Part shown: positions 45,720 through 54,967 of the stretch, one piece after another
How the letters are laid out: every line of letters begins with the position of its first letter
How positions within the stretch are numbered: position 1 is the first letter of the stretch
Assembly (NCBI RefSeq): GCF_009192765.1
Contig: NZ_VOHQ01000015.1
Coordinates: 57,377 to 121,376, forward strand
DNA from: Agriterribacter humi
GTDB taxonomy: Bacteria; Bacteroidota; Bacteroidia; Chitinophagales; Chitinophagaceae
DNA: 64,000 nt
Reading direction: 5' to 3'
Made by a program: the position numbers and the translations under genes
Notes under the pieces: generated by a model
Told to the model about the DNA's origin: nothing
Seen by the model: only the letters and a program-made list of their open reading frames with translations
The model's database searches: none

Positions 45720-46307
45720 GTGATTGTTGTTTCCACTACATATCAACATATACAAAACTGGTATGAGTCTTTTCGCATTCATTTTATGAATATGGGACTC
45801 AAATTGGGTTATAAAGAAGATGAAATAAACGATTTTATCAATCAATTTTACTTAGACCTGCTTGAAAAGAACGTCAATTCCAGTTCCATTATCAATCCGC
45901 GTGCATATTTATCTGTAGCTTTCAAAAGAAAACTGATTGATCATTACCGGAAGAACAATAAAAGCCAGTTTATTAATGCCGAGGATATCATTAATGAAAT
46001 GGAAATTCCATCCATACAGGAAACGCTGGAACAGGTACAGACCAATACGGAACTTATTGATAAAGTAAGAGAAGCTTATCAAAAACTTCCGGCCCGCTGC
46101 CAAAAGGTGATTGATCTGAAGTTTTATAAAGGACTCAGCACAGAACAAATTGCCGCGCAAACAGGTCTGTCCAAAAGAACCGTTTATAATAACATGTTCG
46201 AAGGCGTTAAATTACTCCGCGCCGAGTTGAACAAAGTATCTCCCTCTATACATTTAGCCTCATTGCTGAGCTTATTGCCCTTTGTGATTTCAGGCAGTAT
46301 GCTTTAA
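45720..46307 (+). CDS. ECF-type RNA polymerase sigma factor (FecI-like)
   Basis: 195 residues from a GTG start. Region 2 covers EDEINDFINQFYLDLLEKN through INPRAYLSVAFKRKLIDHYRK; region 4 is LPARCQKVIDLKFYKGLSTEQIAAQTGLSKRTVYNNMFEGVKLLRAEL. The C-terminus carries a short hydrophobic tail (LASLLSLLPFVI). 60 nt before a FecR gene, it should switch on the following susCD-GH110 genes when the SusC receptor signals. The start codon is uncertain; an ATG at residue 23 or 25 would truncate region 2. Confidence 0.85.
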   Translation: MIVVSTTYQHIQNWYESFRIHFMNMGLKLGYKEDEINDFINQFYLDLLEKNVNSSSIINPRAYLSVAFKRKLIDHYRKNNKSQFINAEDIINEMEIPSIQETLEQVQTNTELIDKVREAYQKLPARCQKVIDLKFYKGLSTEQIAAQTGLSKRTVYNNMFEGVKLLRAELNKVSPSIHLASLLSLLPFVISGSML

Positions 46308-46367
46308 TTTTTTTTAAAAAGTTGGTAAATTTTAAAATGCGCCCCGTCTATCTTTAAAAAGATACTC

Positions 46368-47450
46368 ATGCCCGTTAATCTTTCGGTAGAAGCGCTTGTT
46401 ATTAATGATTCTTTTTACAACTACTGTTTTCACAAAAATGAAGCGGATACCCGCTATTGGGAGGAATATATATTTAACCACCCTCATGAAATTGAAAAGA
46501 TAATGGAAGCGAGGCGATTGGTCCTGGGGTTAAGTGTTGTTGTAAATGAGGAACAGGACGGGAATAATGAAACAGCACCCGCAACTGTGAAGCCTCTCTT
46601 GCCAGGCAAAAACATCTTTAAACAATTAGGCTATTTTGCTGCCGCTGCAGCGGCTATTACCGCTATTGTATGGGGTATTGCTTTTTGGAAGAAACAGGAT
46701 ACATTGAAAAACACAATGGCAAGTGAAGTATACAACAACAAAAAGTCCGCCCCCGCTCTTGTATTTACTTCTGCTAAAGGAGAAAGGAAACTCGTAACAC
46801 TGCCGGACGGCACCCTGCTGCATCTGAATTCTGGCTCTACTTTACAGATTGACGGGCAGTTTGCCAAAACTAACCGGTACGTGTTCCTAAGCGGAGAGGC
46901 TTTGTTTGATGTTAGGCACAATGAATCGCTCCCTTTTATTGTACATGTGGATAGCTACGATGTTAAAGTATTGGGTACATTATTTAATGTTAAAGCTTAT
47001 GCGGGCGATATTACCAATGAGGTTTCGCTGCTGCGTGGTAAAGTGGAAGTGCTTAACAGGAACAACTCAAAAACAACCGTACTCTCTCCCAATCATAAAC
47101 TACTTATTCGTTATGCAGGCGCGGCGGCAAAAGAACCCGCTCAAATGTTGCACGCAGTGGCCAATGAAACAAAAGTCCTGCCTTTGTCGTATAATAAAGA
47201 CAGTCTTGTAATTGAAACAGCATGGTCGCAAAACAGGTTAGAGATCGTTAATGAGAAATTTGGAGAGATAAAAGAAAGATTAGAAAGATGGTATAACGTG
47301 GAAATAGACTTTGAAGATGCTGAAGTGGGCGGCTATAGCTTTACTGCCACTTTTGAAGATGAAAACATTGACCAGGTATTAAAAGCCCTGCAATACACTT
47401 ATCATTTCACTTATAAAACAAACGGGGAACAAATAACGATTTCTAAATAA
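46368..47450 (+). CDS. FecR-family anti-sigma factor
   Basis: 360 residues. A cytoplasmic N-terminus is followed by a single membrane helix (about 87-107, LGYFAAAAAAITAIVWGIAF), a periplasmic FecR domain (about 135-235, KLVTLPDGTLLHLNSGSTL, YVFLSGEALFDV) and the C-terminal DUF4974 domain. It would hold the ECF sigma factor inactive until the STN domain of the downstream SusC reports substrate. A hairpin (AGGAGAAA...TTTCTCCT, 47453-47481) lies between this gene and susC. Confidence 0.9.
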   Translation: MPVNLSVEALVINDSFYNYCFHKNEADTRYWEEYIFNHPHEIEKIMEARRLVLGLSVVVNEEQDGNNETAPATVKPLLPGKNIFKQLGYFAAAAAAITAIVWGIAFWKKQDTLKNTMASEVYNNKKSAPALVFTSAKGERKLVTLPDGTLLHLNSGSTLQIDGQFAKTNRYVFLSGEALFDVRHNESLPFIVHVDSYDVKVLGTLFNVKAYAGDITNEVSLLRGKVEVLNRNNSKTTVLSPNHKLLIRYAGAAAKEPAQMLHAVANETKVLPLSYNKDSLVIETAWSQNRLEIVNEKFGEIKERLERWYNVEIDFEDAEVGGYSFTATFEDENIDQVLKALQYTYHFTYKTNGEQITISK

Positions 47451-47557
47451 AAAGGAGAAACGGGTACCAGCCATTTCTCCTGCATTACAAAACGGAACCG
47501 GAAAGCATAAAAACAATCCGGCTACCTATTTTATAACAAATAAACCAAAACAAAAGT

Positions 47558-50500
47558 ATGAAAAAAACTGCCTGTTTCATTCCACCCCTGCAGAAGGGAT
47601 GGCTCAAAACGATTCTGCTTATGAAGCTCTCTGTTTTAGTGATTTTGCTCACGGCTTTGCATGTTTCTGCCAAAACTTTTTCACAGGAAAAAATTTCTGT
47701 TGATTTCAAGAACACAAAGCTTAGCCATGCCCTGAAAATAATTGAAAGAAAATCAGACTACCGCTTCGCTTTCAGCAACCTCATATTATCGGAAAACATG
47801 ACGGTTACCCTAAAAGCAAAAGACCTTCCAATAGAAGATATCTTATCACAAATGTTCACCAAAACGGGCCTAACCTATAGCCTGATCAACAATAAGCTGA
47901 TCGCCATTAAGGGAGACGAACCCGCCCAGGGCATTATAACCGTACAGGGAAAGGTTACCGATAATGAAGGCAATCCTTTGCTGAATGTAAGCATATCTGC
48001 AGGCACCGGTATTGGAACCACAACCAATGAGTCGGGAGAATACAGCATTACTGTAGACGAAAACGCAACATTGGTGTTCAGCTATGTAGGTTTTATAAAT
48101 CAAACAATACAGGTTAATAAACGCACGGTAATTAACGTGGTTCTATTACCCAATACATCCCAACTCACCGATGTGGTAGTAGTAGGCTATGGTACGCAAA
48201 GCAGGCGTAAACTAACCAGTGCAGTAGCAACTGTTTCCGGTGAAGAATTAAATAAACGGGTAGCTACCAATCCGGCAGCATTACTACAGGGGCAATTGCC
48301 CGGCTTACAGGTAATACAGGGTTCCGGCGAACCGGGAAATGAAGGAGTGAGCCTCCGGATCAGGGGGGTATCTACTTTTAGCGGAGCGGGTAATGATCCA
48401 TTGATAATTGTTGATGGGTTACCGGGAAGCTTAACGGTATTGAACCCGAATGATATTGAATCCATCAGCCTGCTGAAAGATGCGGCTTCAGCGGCAATCT
48501 ATGGTTCAAGAGGTGCAAACGGTGTAATTGTAATAAAAACAAAAAAAGGAAAGAGCGGGGGATTCTCTCTCCAGTACAATTATAACCTGGGAATATCCAA
48601 TCCTACGAGCATTCCAAAAACCATACACAATTCGGCGGAATATATGGAGCTGTCAAATGAAGCCAATACTAATTCCGGCCGGCAGTCCATTTACACCCAG
48701 GCGCAGATTGATTTATATAAAAATGCTACGGACAGGGTTAAATATCCAAACCATAACTGGCTGGATGATTTATTTCAACCGGCGCATACCCAAAATCACT
48801 ATTTAAATCTTAGCGGCGGTAAAGACAATACTAACTATAACCTGGGTATTGGCTATACCCATCAGCCTGGTACAATGATTGGATTTAGCTACAAGAAATA
48901 CACGATGGATCTTGGCTTATCATCCAAAGTACACAAAAGAGTAACTATTGGCACCAATGTGCAGATGCGGTACGGTAACAGGCTTAATCCCCCGCAGGGA
49001 GCCGGAGACATGTTTTTATCTACCCTGGCGCAATCGCCATTGTATCCGCCACAATCCGCCGATGGCAAATGGATAAAAAAAGCATACTCTAACGAGTCAG
49101 GAAATAAAAATACGGTAGCCATTGTTGGGGAAGATGTAAGAACAAGAACGGATGATTATTATTTACAAGGCAACCTTTCCCTGGACATTGAAATTTTAAA
49201 ATCATTGAAATGGGAAACAAAGGCCGGAGCGAATTACGGAACCAGTAAATACAATGATTTCAGACCGGTAGTGCAAACCTACTATTACAATGATATGACT
49301 TCTGCCGGGCTGTTAGATGTAGGTACACCCGGACTTACTGTTGGCAGAAGCGATAATATTTACACGGTATATTACAGCCAGCTAAACTTTAGAAAATCGC
49401 TCGGTGATCATACCGTTTCTGCAATTGGAGGATTTCAGCAGGAGCATAATGAAGGCAGCAATATTGATGCATGGAGGGCCCAGTTTACTACCAATCTTTT
49501 GCGGGAATTAGATGCAGGACCCTCGGCAGGCATGACAAATAGAGGCTCTTCTTCTCAATGGGCAATACGTTCTTTCTATGGTACAGCCAACTATGATTTC
49601 CAGGACAAATACCTGTTTGGAACCAGTATGCGTTATGATGGCACTTCACGATTGCCTAAAGATACCCGGTGGGGCCTATTCTATTCCTTTTCCGGTGCAT
49701 GGCGCATTTCAAACGAATCCTTTCTGCAAAGCGCATCGTGGCTGGATGATTTAAAGATCAGGGGATCATGGGGACAACTCGGTAACCAGAATATCGGTAC
49801 TTATCCATACCAGCCAACGTTAAGCAACAGGGATTATGCATTCGGCGGCTCTGTAACACCCGGGTATTCGGCAGGAAGCCTGGTAGACCCCGCGCTTACA
49901 TGGGAAACTACCCGTGTATTTGATATAGGCATTGACCTGGCCGCACTAAAAAACAAATTTTCCTTTACCGCAGACTGGTTTAATAAATACACATTTGACA
50001 TCCTGAGAAGTTCACAGGTTCCCCTATGGTTAGGGCTAAACCCTCCTGTTATTAATAACGGCGCTGTAAGAAATAAAGGATTTGAGTTTTCCGCGCAATA
50101 CCGCGATAAAATCGGGAACGCATTCTCCTACTATGCAGGAGCCAACTTTCAAACCTATAAAAATATACTGGAACAATATGGCAAAACTGAAATTGGCGGC
50201 AGAACCATACGGGAAGAAGGACACCCATTAGATGCATATTATATGTATGTATGGGATGGCATTTTTCAAAGCCAGGATGAGATTGATAAATCTCCCGCAC
50301 AACCGGTTACACCCAGCCCCGGCGATTTGAAAATTAAAGATGTTAATGGAGATGGAAAAGTAGATGATAAAGACCGTACCTATGTGGGTGGAAAATATCC
50401 CGCTTACCAGTATACCATAAACCTGGGCGCGGAATGGAAGGGCTTTGATTTTAATGCCCAATTATACGGATCGCAGGGACAGAAAATATACGTAACCGGA

Positions 50501-50878
50501 TGGGGCGCGGAACCATTTCGCCAGGGCTCTGTGCCAACTACTGACTGGAGAAACAGGTGGACGCCCACTAACCCTTCTACCACCATGCCAAAAATATATT
50601 CGGCAGACGGATACGCGCCTGTTCAAAACTACAGCTCTACCTATTTCCTGAAAGACGCTTCATTTATGCGTTTAAAGAATATCCAGTTGGGTTATACGCT
50701 TCCTGCCAATATAATAAGCAAAGCAGGTGCAAAATTACTGAGGGTTTATTTTGCGGCGGATAATGTGCTTACCGTAAGTAAATTCCCGGGAATTGACCCT
50801 GAACGGACAAGCGATGGCAACTACGTAACCTACCCGCAATTACGAACATTTACTTTTGGAGCAACTGTTCAATTCTAA
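47558..50878 (+). CDS. susC: SusC-family TonB-dependent transducer with STN domain
   Basis: 1106 residues. The signal sequence has an N-terminal extension typical of FecIR-linked SusC (CFIPPLQKGWLKTILLMKLSVLVIL). An STN domain (about 45-120), carboxypeptidase-regulatory domain (TVQGKVTDNEGNPLLNVSI), TonB-box-like VVVVGYGT, plug with LKDAASAAIYGSRGANGVIVIKTKKG and a beta-barrel follow. STN links it to the FecR anti-sigma upstream. Partner of the SusD 24 nt downstream; the substrate is probably alpha-galactosyl-capped glycan, given the GH110-like enzyme that follows. Confidence 0.92.
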   Translation: MKKTACFIPPLQKGWLKTILLMKLSVLVILLTALHVSAKTFSQEKISVDFKNTKLSHALKIIERKSDYRFAFSNLILSENMTVTLKAKDLPIEDILSQMFTKTGLTYSLINNKLIAIKGDEPAQGIITVQGKVTDNEGNPLLNVSISAGTGIGTTTNESGEYSITVDENATLVFSYVGFINQTIQVNKRTVINVVLLPNTSQLTDVVVVGYGTQSRRKLTSAVATVSGEELNKRVATNPAALLQGQLPGLQVIQGSGEPGNEGVSLRIRGVSTFSGAGNDPLIIVDGLPGSLTVLNPNDIESISLLKDAASAAIYGSRGANGVIVIKTKKGKSGGFSLQYNYNLGISNPTSIPKTIHNSAEYMELSNEANTNSGRQSIYTQAQIDLYKNATDRVKYPNHNWLDDLFQPAHTQNHYLNLSGGKDNTNYNLGIGYTHQPGTMIGFSYKKYTMDLGLSSKVHKRVTIGTNVQMRYGNRLNPPQGAGDMFLSTLAQSPLYPPQSADGKWIKKAYSNESGNKNTVAIVGEDVRTRTDDYYLQGNLSLDIEILKSLKWETKAGANYGTSKYNDFRPVVQTYYYNDMTSAGLLDVGTPGLTVGRSDNIYTVYYSQLNFRKSLGDHTVSAIGGFQQEHNEGSNIDAWRAQFTTNLLRELDAGPSAGMTNRGSSSQWAIRSFYGTANYDFQDKYLFGTSMRYDGTSRLPKDTRWGLFYSFSGAWRISNESFLQSASWLDDLKIRGSWGQLGNQNIGTYPYQPTLSNRDYAFGGSVTPGYSAGSLVDPALTWETTRVFDIGIDLAALKNKFSFTADWFNKYTFDILRSSQVPLWLGLNPPVINNGAVRNKGFEFSAQYRDKIGNAFSYYAGANFQTYKNILEQYGKTEIGGRTIREEGHPLDAYYMYVWDGIFQSQDEIDKSPAQPVTPSPGDLKIKDVNGDGKVDDKDRTYVGGKYPAYQYTINLGAEWKGFDFNAQLYGSQGQKIYVTGWGAEPFRQGSVPTTDWRNRWTPTNPSTTMPKIYSADGYAPVQNYSSTYFLKDASFMRLKNIQLGYTLPANIISKAGAKLLRVYFAADNVLTVSKFPGIDPERTSDGNYVTYPQLRTFTFGATVQF

Positions 50879-50902
50879 CTTTTAAATTTAAACTACATTG
50901 AT

Positions 50903-52402
50903 ATGAAAAAATATCAAAGAAACATATTCTTTACAGGCATTGCAACCCTTATGCTGTTTGCATCCTGCACCAAGGGTCTTCTTGATGTATCTCCCCCCGA
51001 TCGTTTATCTACTACTATTTTCTGGAAATCAGAAGCCGATGCCGACCTTGCATTAACCGGCCTGTATAATTTTTTATACGCAGGTGGCGGTAACTGGGCC
51101 AACTCTCAATATGAAGTAATGGGCTGGGATACATATACAGATGATGTTTTTGGCAAGCATAATTATGGCGGCGGCTATGATGCCACAAGCTCCGGCATTA
51201 CGCCCAATACAGGCGCTTACGTGCGGAGCTATTATGAAAACAATTTTAAAGCCATTGCCGCTATTAATTCCTTTTTGGCTAATGTAGATAAAGTACTTAC
51301 CGGCGATAAACTGACAAAGTACAAGGGAGAAGCTTATTTTCTGAGAGCCTTTAATTATTTCTGGTTGGCGCAATTGTATGGAAACGTACCAATTGTTAAA
51401 GACGACCCCTTTAAAGCCGATTTTAAAACACCGATGGCTAAGTCTGCCAGGGCCGATGTATTAGCCTTTGTAAACCAGGACCTGGATGCAGCCATTGCAG
51501 CTTTGCCGGATGATGCATACGGTTCTGGACATGCTGTTAAAACTACGGCGCAGGGATACAAAGTAAGGGCCTTGCTTTTTGAAAAAAAATATCCGGAAGC
51601 TGCCGCATTGGCTAAGCAGATTATTGATGGCAACCAGTATTCACTGAACCCTGATTATGCAGCGAACTTTTATAAAGCAGGGCAAAACGTCAGCCAGGAG
51701 ATCATGTTCTCTGTAAAGTTTCAACTCCCCAACATTGAACATGCAGATGCCGCATTAAATGTAACCATGCAAACCTGGGGTGGGTACCAGGGAACGCAGA
51801 ACCTGATTGATGAATATGAAACCGGCGATCCAAGAAAGTCAATGACCTGGTTTTTTCCGGGTGACGGACCTGATAAAGGATGGCCTTTTAGCAATCCTGC
51901 CGTAGCTACTCCCGGAGGCGGACAGGACTGGATTGTGGGTTTTTATTTACCTAAAAAATGGCTTACTGCGGGGCTAAAAAATCCCGATTATGGTGTAAAA
52001 GGAGATAACGACTTTGTGTTGTTGCGCTATGCCGACATTAAGCTCATGTATGCAGAAGCACAAAACGAAGCCGTAGGCCCCGACGCTTCTGTTTATACAC
52101 AGATAAACGAAGTTAGAGACAGACCGGGTGTTAACATGCCCGCATTGCCTGCCGGTCTTACAAAAGAGCAGATGAGAGCCGCTATCAGGCATGAAAGAAG
52201 AGTGGAGTTTCCACTGGAAGGGCTGCGCTATTTTGATTTGAGAAGGTGGGGCATCGCTACACAAACATTAAGCGGATTTGCGCCAAACCCATTGGCGCCA
52301 AACATTCAAATAAAATATGAGAACAAGTATGAGTTTTGGCCGATACCCCAAACGGAAATTGACCGCAATCAGCCCGTCCTTGAACAAAATCCTGATTACT
52401 AA
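50903..52402 (+). CDS. susD: SusD/RagB-family glycan-binding lipoprotein
   Basis: 499 residues. Lipobox FASC (Cys22), the SusD N-terminal region (FWKSEADADLALTGLYNFLY), GEAYFLRAFNYFWLAQLYGNVPIV and the C-terminal AAIRHERRVEFPLEGLRYFDLRRWG motif. Surface partner of the preceding SusC. A strong terminator follows 38 nt after the stop, separating it from the GH110-like gene. Confidence 0.92.
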   Translation: MKKYQRNIFFTGIATLMLFASCTKGLLDVSPPDRLSTTIFWKSEADADLALTGLYNFLYAGGGNWANSQYEVMGWDTYTDDVFGKHNYGGGYDATSSGITPNTGAYVRSYYENNFKAIAAINSFLANVDKVLTGDKLTKYKGEAYFLRAFNYFWLAQLYGNVPIVKDDPFKADFKTPMAKSARADVLAFVNQDLDAAIAALPDDAYGSGHAVKTTAQGYKVRALLFEKKYPEAAALAKQIIDGNQYSLNPDYAANFYKAGQNVSQEIMFSVKFQLPNIEHADAALNVTMQTWGGYQGTQNLIDEYETGDPRKSMTWFFPGDGPDKGWPFSNPAVATPGGGQDWIVGFYLPKKWLTAGLKNPDYGVKGDNDFVLLRYADIKLMYAEAQNEAVGPDASVYTQINEVRDRPGVNMPALPAGLTKEQMRAAIRHERRVEFPLEGLRYFDLRRWGIATQTLSGFAPNPLAPNIQIKYENKYEFWPIPQTEIDRNQPVLEQNPDY

Positions 52403-52439
52403 ACGATTTCTTATACATGCAGTTGGTTTTTGAACAGCA

Positions 52440-52469
52440 TTGCCCCTATTTTTATAGGGGCAATTTTTT
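52440..52469 (+). terminator. Intrinsic terminator after susD
   Basis: TTGCCCCTAT (52440-52449) and ATAGGGGCAA (52454-52463) form a perfect 10-bp stem with a TTTT loop, then TTTTTT. The GH110-like gene may therefore have its own promoter or depend on partial read-through. Confidence 0.9.
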
Positions 52470-52571
52470 GATTGCTCGTTTTTCAGAGGGATGAAATGCT
52501 TTTGACACAAAATGTGTGAAGCAAACAGAAGTGTTCAGCATATTTTTTAAAGGAAATAAAAAAAATTCGTA

Positions 52572-54434
52572 ATGAGCGTTTTCAACCGGGCGAAAAGGGC
52601 GGGTATTCAAGCCTCTACATTATTGATGATATTCCTTTTTTTCGACTGCTGTATAAAAGAAACATTTGCAAAAAATGGGATTGCCTCAGATACTGGAAGT
52701 GTAGTTGCGCTTACTGACTTTGGCATAAAGTCAAATAGTTTTGAAAACGCTAGCGCCGGCGTTAAAAAAGCCCTCCGGTTTTGCAAAGAAAATTCAGCGG
52801 ATACCTTATTGCTGCCGGGCGGTCGCATTGATTTATGGCCGGAATACGCTTTTAAACAGGAACTCTATATTTCCAATTGCACTGAAAACGATTCGGTTTC
52901 TAAAATAAAAAATATCGGATTTTTGTTAGATGGTTTTAAAAACCTGGTTATTGAGGGAAACAATACGCTGGTGGTGCTTCATGGCAAAATGGTTTCATTC
53001 GCCATCCTCAACAGTGAACATATCCAGCTAAAAAATATGCGGTTCGATTATGAACGGCCGACCATGTCGGAATTAAGCATTTTGAAAGTTTCCTCCCGCT
53101 CTGTTGAAACAGTCATTCATCCCGACTCAAAATATTGTATTGATAATGGCCGGATCGGTTTTTATGGTGAAGGATGGAAGAGCAAATCTTATCACACTAT
53201 ACTTTTCGAGCCCGGTAAAAACCTGATGAAGTATAGTTCATTTAAGCCATTTAATGAAAGCAGGGCAGTTCAAACCAGTCCTTTGCATGTAACCTTTCAG
53301 GGCGAGTTTTCAAAAAACAATTTTCATCCCGGCGATATTTTAACCATTCGCGATCCTTACCGCGATAATGCAGGAGCCTTTATCAGTCTCAGTAAAAACA
53401 TTCGTATTGAAAATGTGAAGATGCATTATATGCACGGTCTTGGGATCGTTTCCCAATTTTCAGAAAATATTTCGCTGGTGAAAGTAGCAGTAGCGCCCCG
53501 CGAAAATTCAGGACGCATCATTAGCGCTTTTGCGGATTGCTTTCATTTTTCGGGGTGTAAGGGAAGCATCCTGATTGATAGCTGCTTTACCTCCGGCTCA
53601 CACGATGATCCAATTAATGTGCATGGCACCCACCTGAAGATCACATCCATAGCTTCCGGCAATAAATTAACCGTTCGGTTCATGCACCACCAGACTTACG
53701 GTTTCGAAGCTTTTTTCGCCAACGACAGCATCGCTTTTGTAAATCCCCAAACCTTGATGTTAATTGGTTACGCCAAACTTAAAAACGCAAAGATGGTGAA
53801 CAAACGCGAAATGGAACTTGAATTGGAAGAGGCTCTTCCTAAAAACATAAGCGCCGGAGACTGTATCGAAAATATCACCTGGACCCCGGAAGTAACCATC
53901 CGCAACTCCCGTTTCGAAAGAACCAATACCCGTGGCATTCTTGTTACCACCCGCCGAAAAGTTTTGATTGAGAACAATACATTTTACAGAACAGGCATGC
54001 ATGCTATTCTTATCGCCGATGATGCCTTAAGCTGGTACGAGTCGGGGCCCGTGAGGGACGTAACCATCCGCAATAATATTTTTGAAGCCTGTGGCTATAA
54101 TTCCGCTCCGGGAAATTATATTATTTCCATCGCCCCCGAAAATCATGAACTGGTGACTGGTTATTTCGTTCATAAAAATATAAGCATTGAAAACAACATC
54201 TTTAAAGTATATGATTACCCGATATTATCAGCCCGCAGCACAGAGGGACTTGTTTTTAAAGGCAATACTATCATTCAAACAGATTTGCTTAAAGCTGGCC
54301 CCAAAAGACCGGCATTTAACCTAACCGCCTGCAAAGATGTAATGATTGAAAAAAATGATTTCAGAACAAATGAAAAACCCATCATCAAGCTGGTAAGCAT
54401 GAGCGGTAAAGATGTAAAAACGGATATAAAGTAG
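52572..54434 (+). CDS. GH110-like alpha-1,3-galactosidase (right-handed beta-helix)
   Basis: 620 residues with an N-terminal signal. The fold is a parallel beta-helix with many NI.IENN-type turns. Segments match GH110 alpha-1,3-galactosidases: YMHGLGIVSQFSENISL, FADCFHFSGCKGSILIDSC, SGSHDDPINVHGTHLKI (Asp345-Asp346, the likely catalytic pair), RFMHHQTYGFEAFF, TWTPEVTIRN, TRGILVTTRRKVLIENN and GMHAILIADDALSWYESG. These enzymes remove alpha-1,3-linked galactose from blood group B or linear B structures with inversion. It comes last in the FecIR-linked locus. Confidence 0.82.
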   Translation: MSVFNRAKRAGIQASTLLMIFLFFDCCIKETFAKNGIASDTGSVVALTDFGIKSNSFENASAGVKKALRFCKENSADTLLLPGGRIDLWPEYAFKQELYISNCTENDSVSKIKNIGFLLDGFKNLVIEGNNTLVVLHGKMVSFAILNSEHIQLKNMRFDYERPTMSELSILKVSSRSVETVIHPDSKYCIDNGRIGFYGEGWKSKSYHTILFEPGKNLMKYSSFKPFNESRAVQTSPLHVTFQGEFSKNNFHPGDILTIRDPYRDNAGAFISLSKNIRIENVKMHYMHGLGIVSQFSENISLVKVAVAPRENSGRIISAFADCFHFSGCKGSILIDSCFTSGSHDDPINVHGTHLKITSIASGNKLTVRFMHHQTYGFEAFFANDSIAFVNPQTLMLIGYAKLKNAKMVNKREMELELEEALPKNISAGDCIENITWTPEVTIRNSRFERTNTRGILVTTRRKVLIENNTFYRTGMHAILIADDALSWYESGPVRDVTIRNNIFEACGYNSAPGNYIISIAPENHELVTGYFVHKNISIENNIFKVYDYPILSARSTEGLVFKGNTIIQTDLLKAGPKRPAFNLTACKDVMIEKNDFRTNEKPIIKLVSMSGKDVKTDIK

Positions 54435-54470
54435 CCTTACCGTTATGGAGTTAAATGATAAATCAAATAT

Positions 54471-54698
54471 TCACCTCCCCTTTTTCACCTTCCGCAACGC
54501 CGAGCCTTTATGCGCCGCAATATGGTCGGTTTTATCACTTTTTATTTCATACTGCGGGTCTTCTTTTGTGGCATGATGTGTATATCCCTTATAGGTAAAA
54601 TCAGCGGTATGCACTTTAATGATGGTACCCGACACATGACCTGCTTCTGAATTCCAGCTAACATGATCGCCTTTTGAAAATGCTTTTCCCATACGCAT
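54471..54698 (-). CDS. DUF2945 (hypervirulence-associated TUDOR-like) small protein
   Basis: 75 residues. KGDHVSWNSEAGHVSGTIIKVHTADFTYKGYTHHATKEDPQYEIKSDKTDHIAAHKGSALRKV matches the single-domain DUF2945 family, a small SH3/TUDOR-like beta barrel of unknown function. ATG at 54698 or the Met two codons later could start it. It is convergent with the GH110-like gene. Confidence 0.8.
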   Translation of the reverse strand: MRMGKAFSKGDHVSWNSEAGHVSGTIIKVHTADFTYKGYTHHATKEDPQYEIKSDKTDHIAAHKGSALRKVKKGR

Positions 54699-54756
54699 TG
54701 TTTTTGCTACCGCAAATTTAATCAGAATGGATAATATTCAGCTAAGCCTTAAGCTT

Positions 54757-54892
54757 TCAGTTTTCAGACTTGAGCTTTCAGCTCAATCGTACTAACAATG
54801 ATCTGATAACTTTTCCCTTTCAACCGTTCAACGTTTCAATGTTTCACCTTTCACCCTTCACCTCTCACGTTCTTCACCTCTCACCTTTCACT
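54757..54892. repeat. Degenerate 7/8-nt array between divergent genes
   Basis: 54757-54782 has CTTTCAG/TTTTCAG units; 54817-54892 has CTTTCAA CCGTTCAA CGTTTCAA TGTTTCACC TTTCACC CTTCACC TCTCAC units. Unlike most arrays here it lies upstream of both neighbouring genes. Confidence 0.6.
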
Positions 54893-54967
54893 TTTTGAAA
54901 TACGCCCCGTATTAATGAACTTCGGGAGGCGAATTTAATTTATTAAAAAGGGTTAATACTATTTTAA

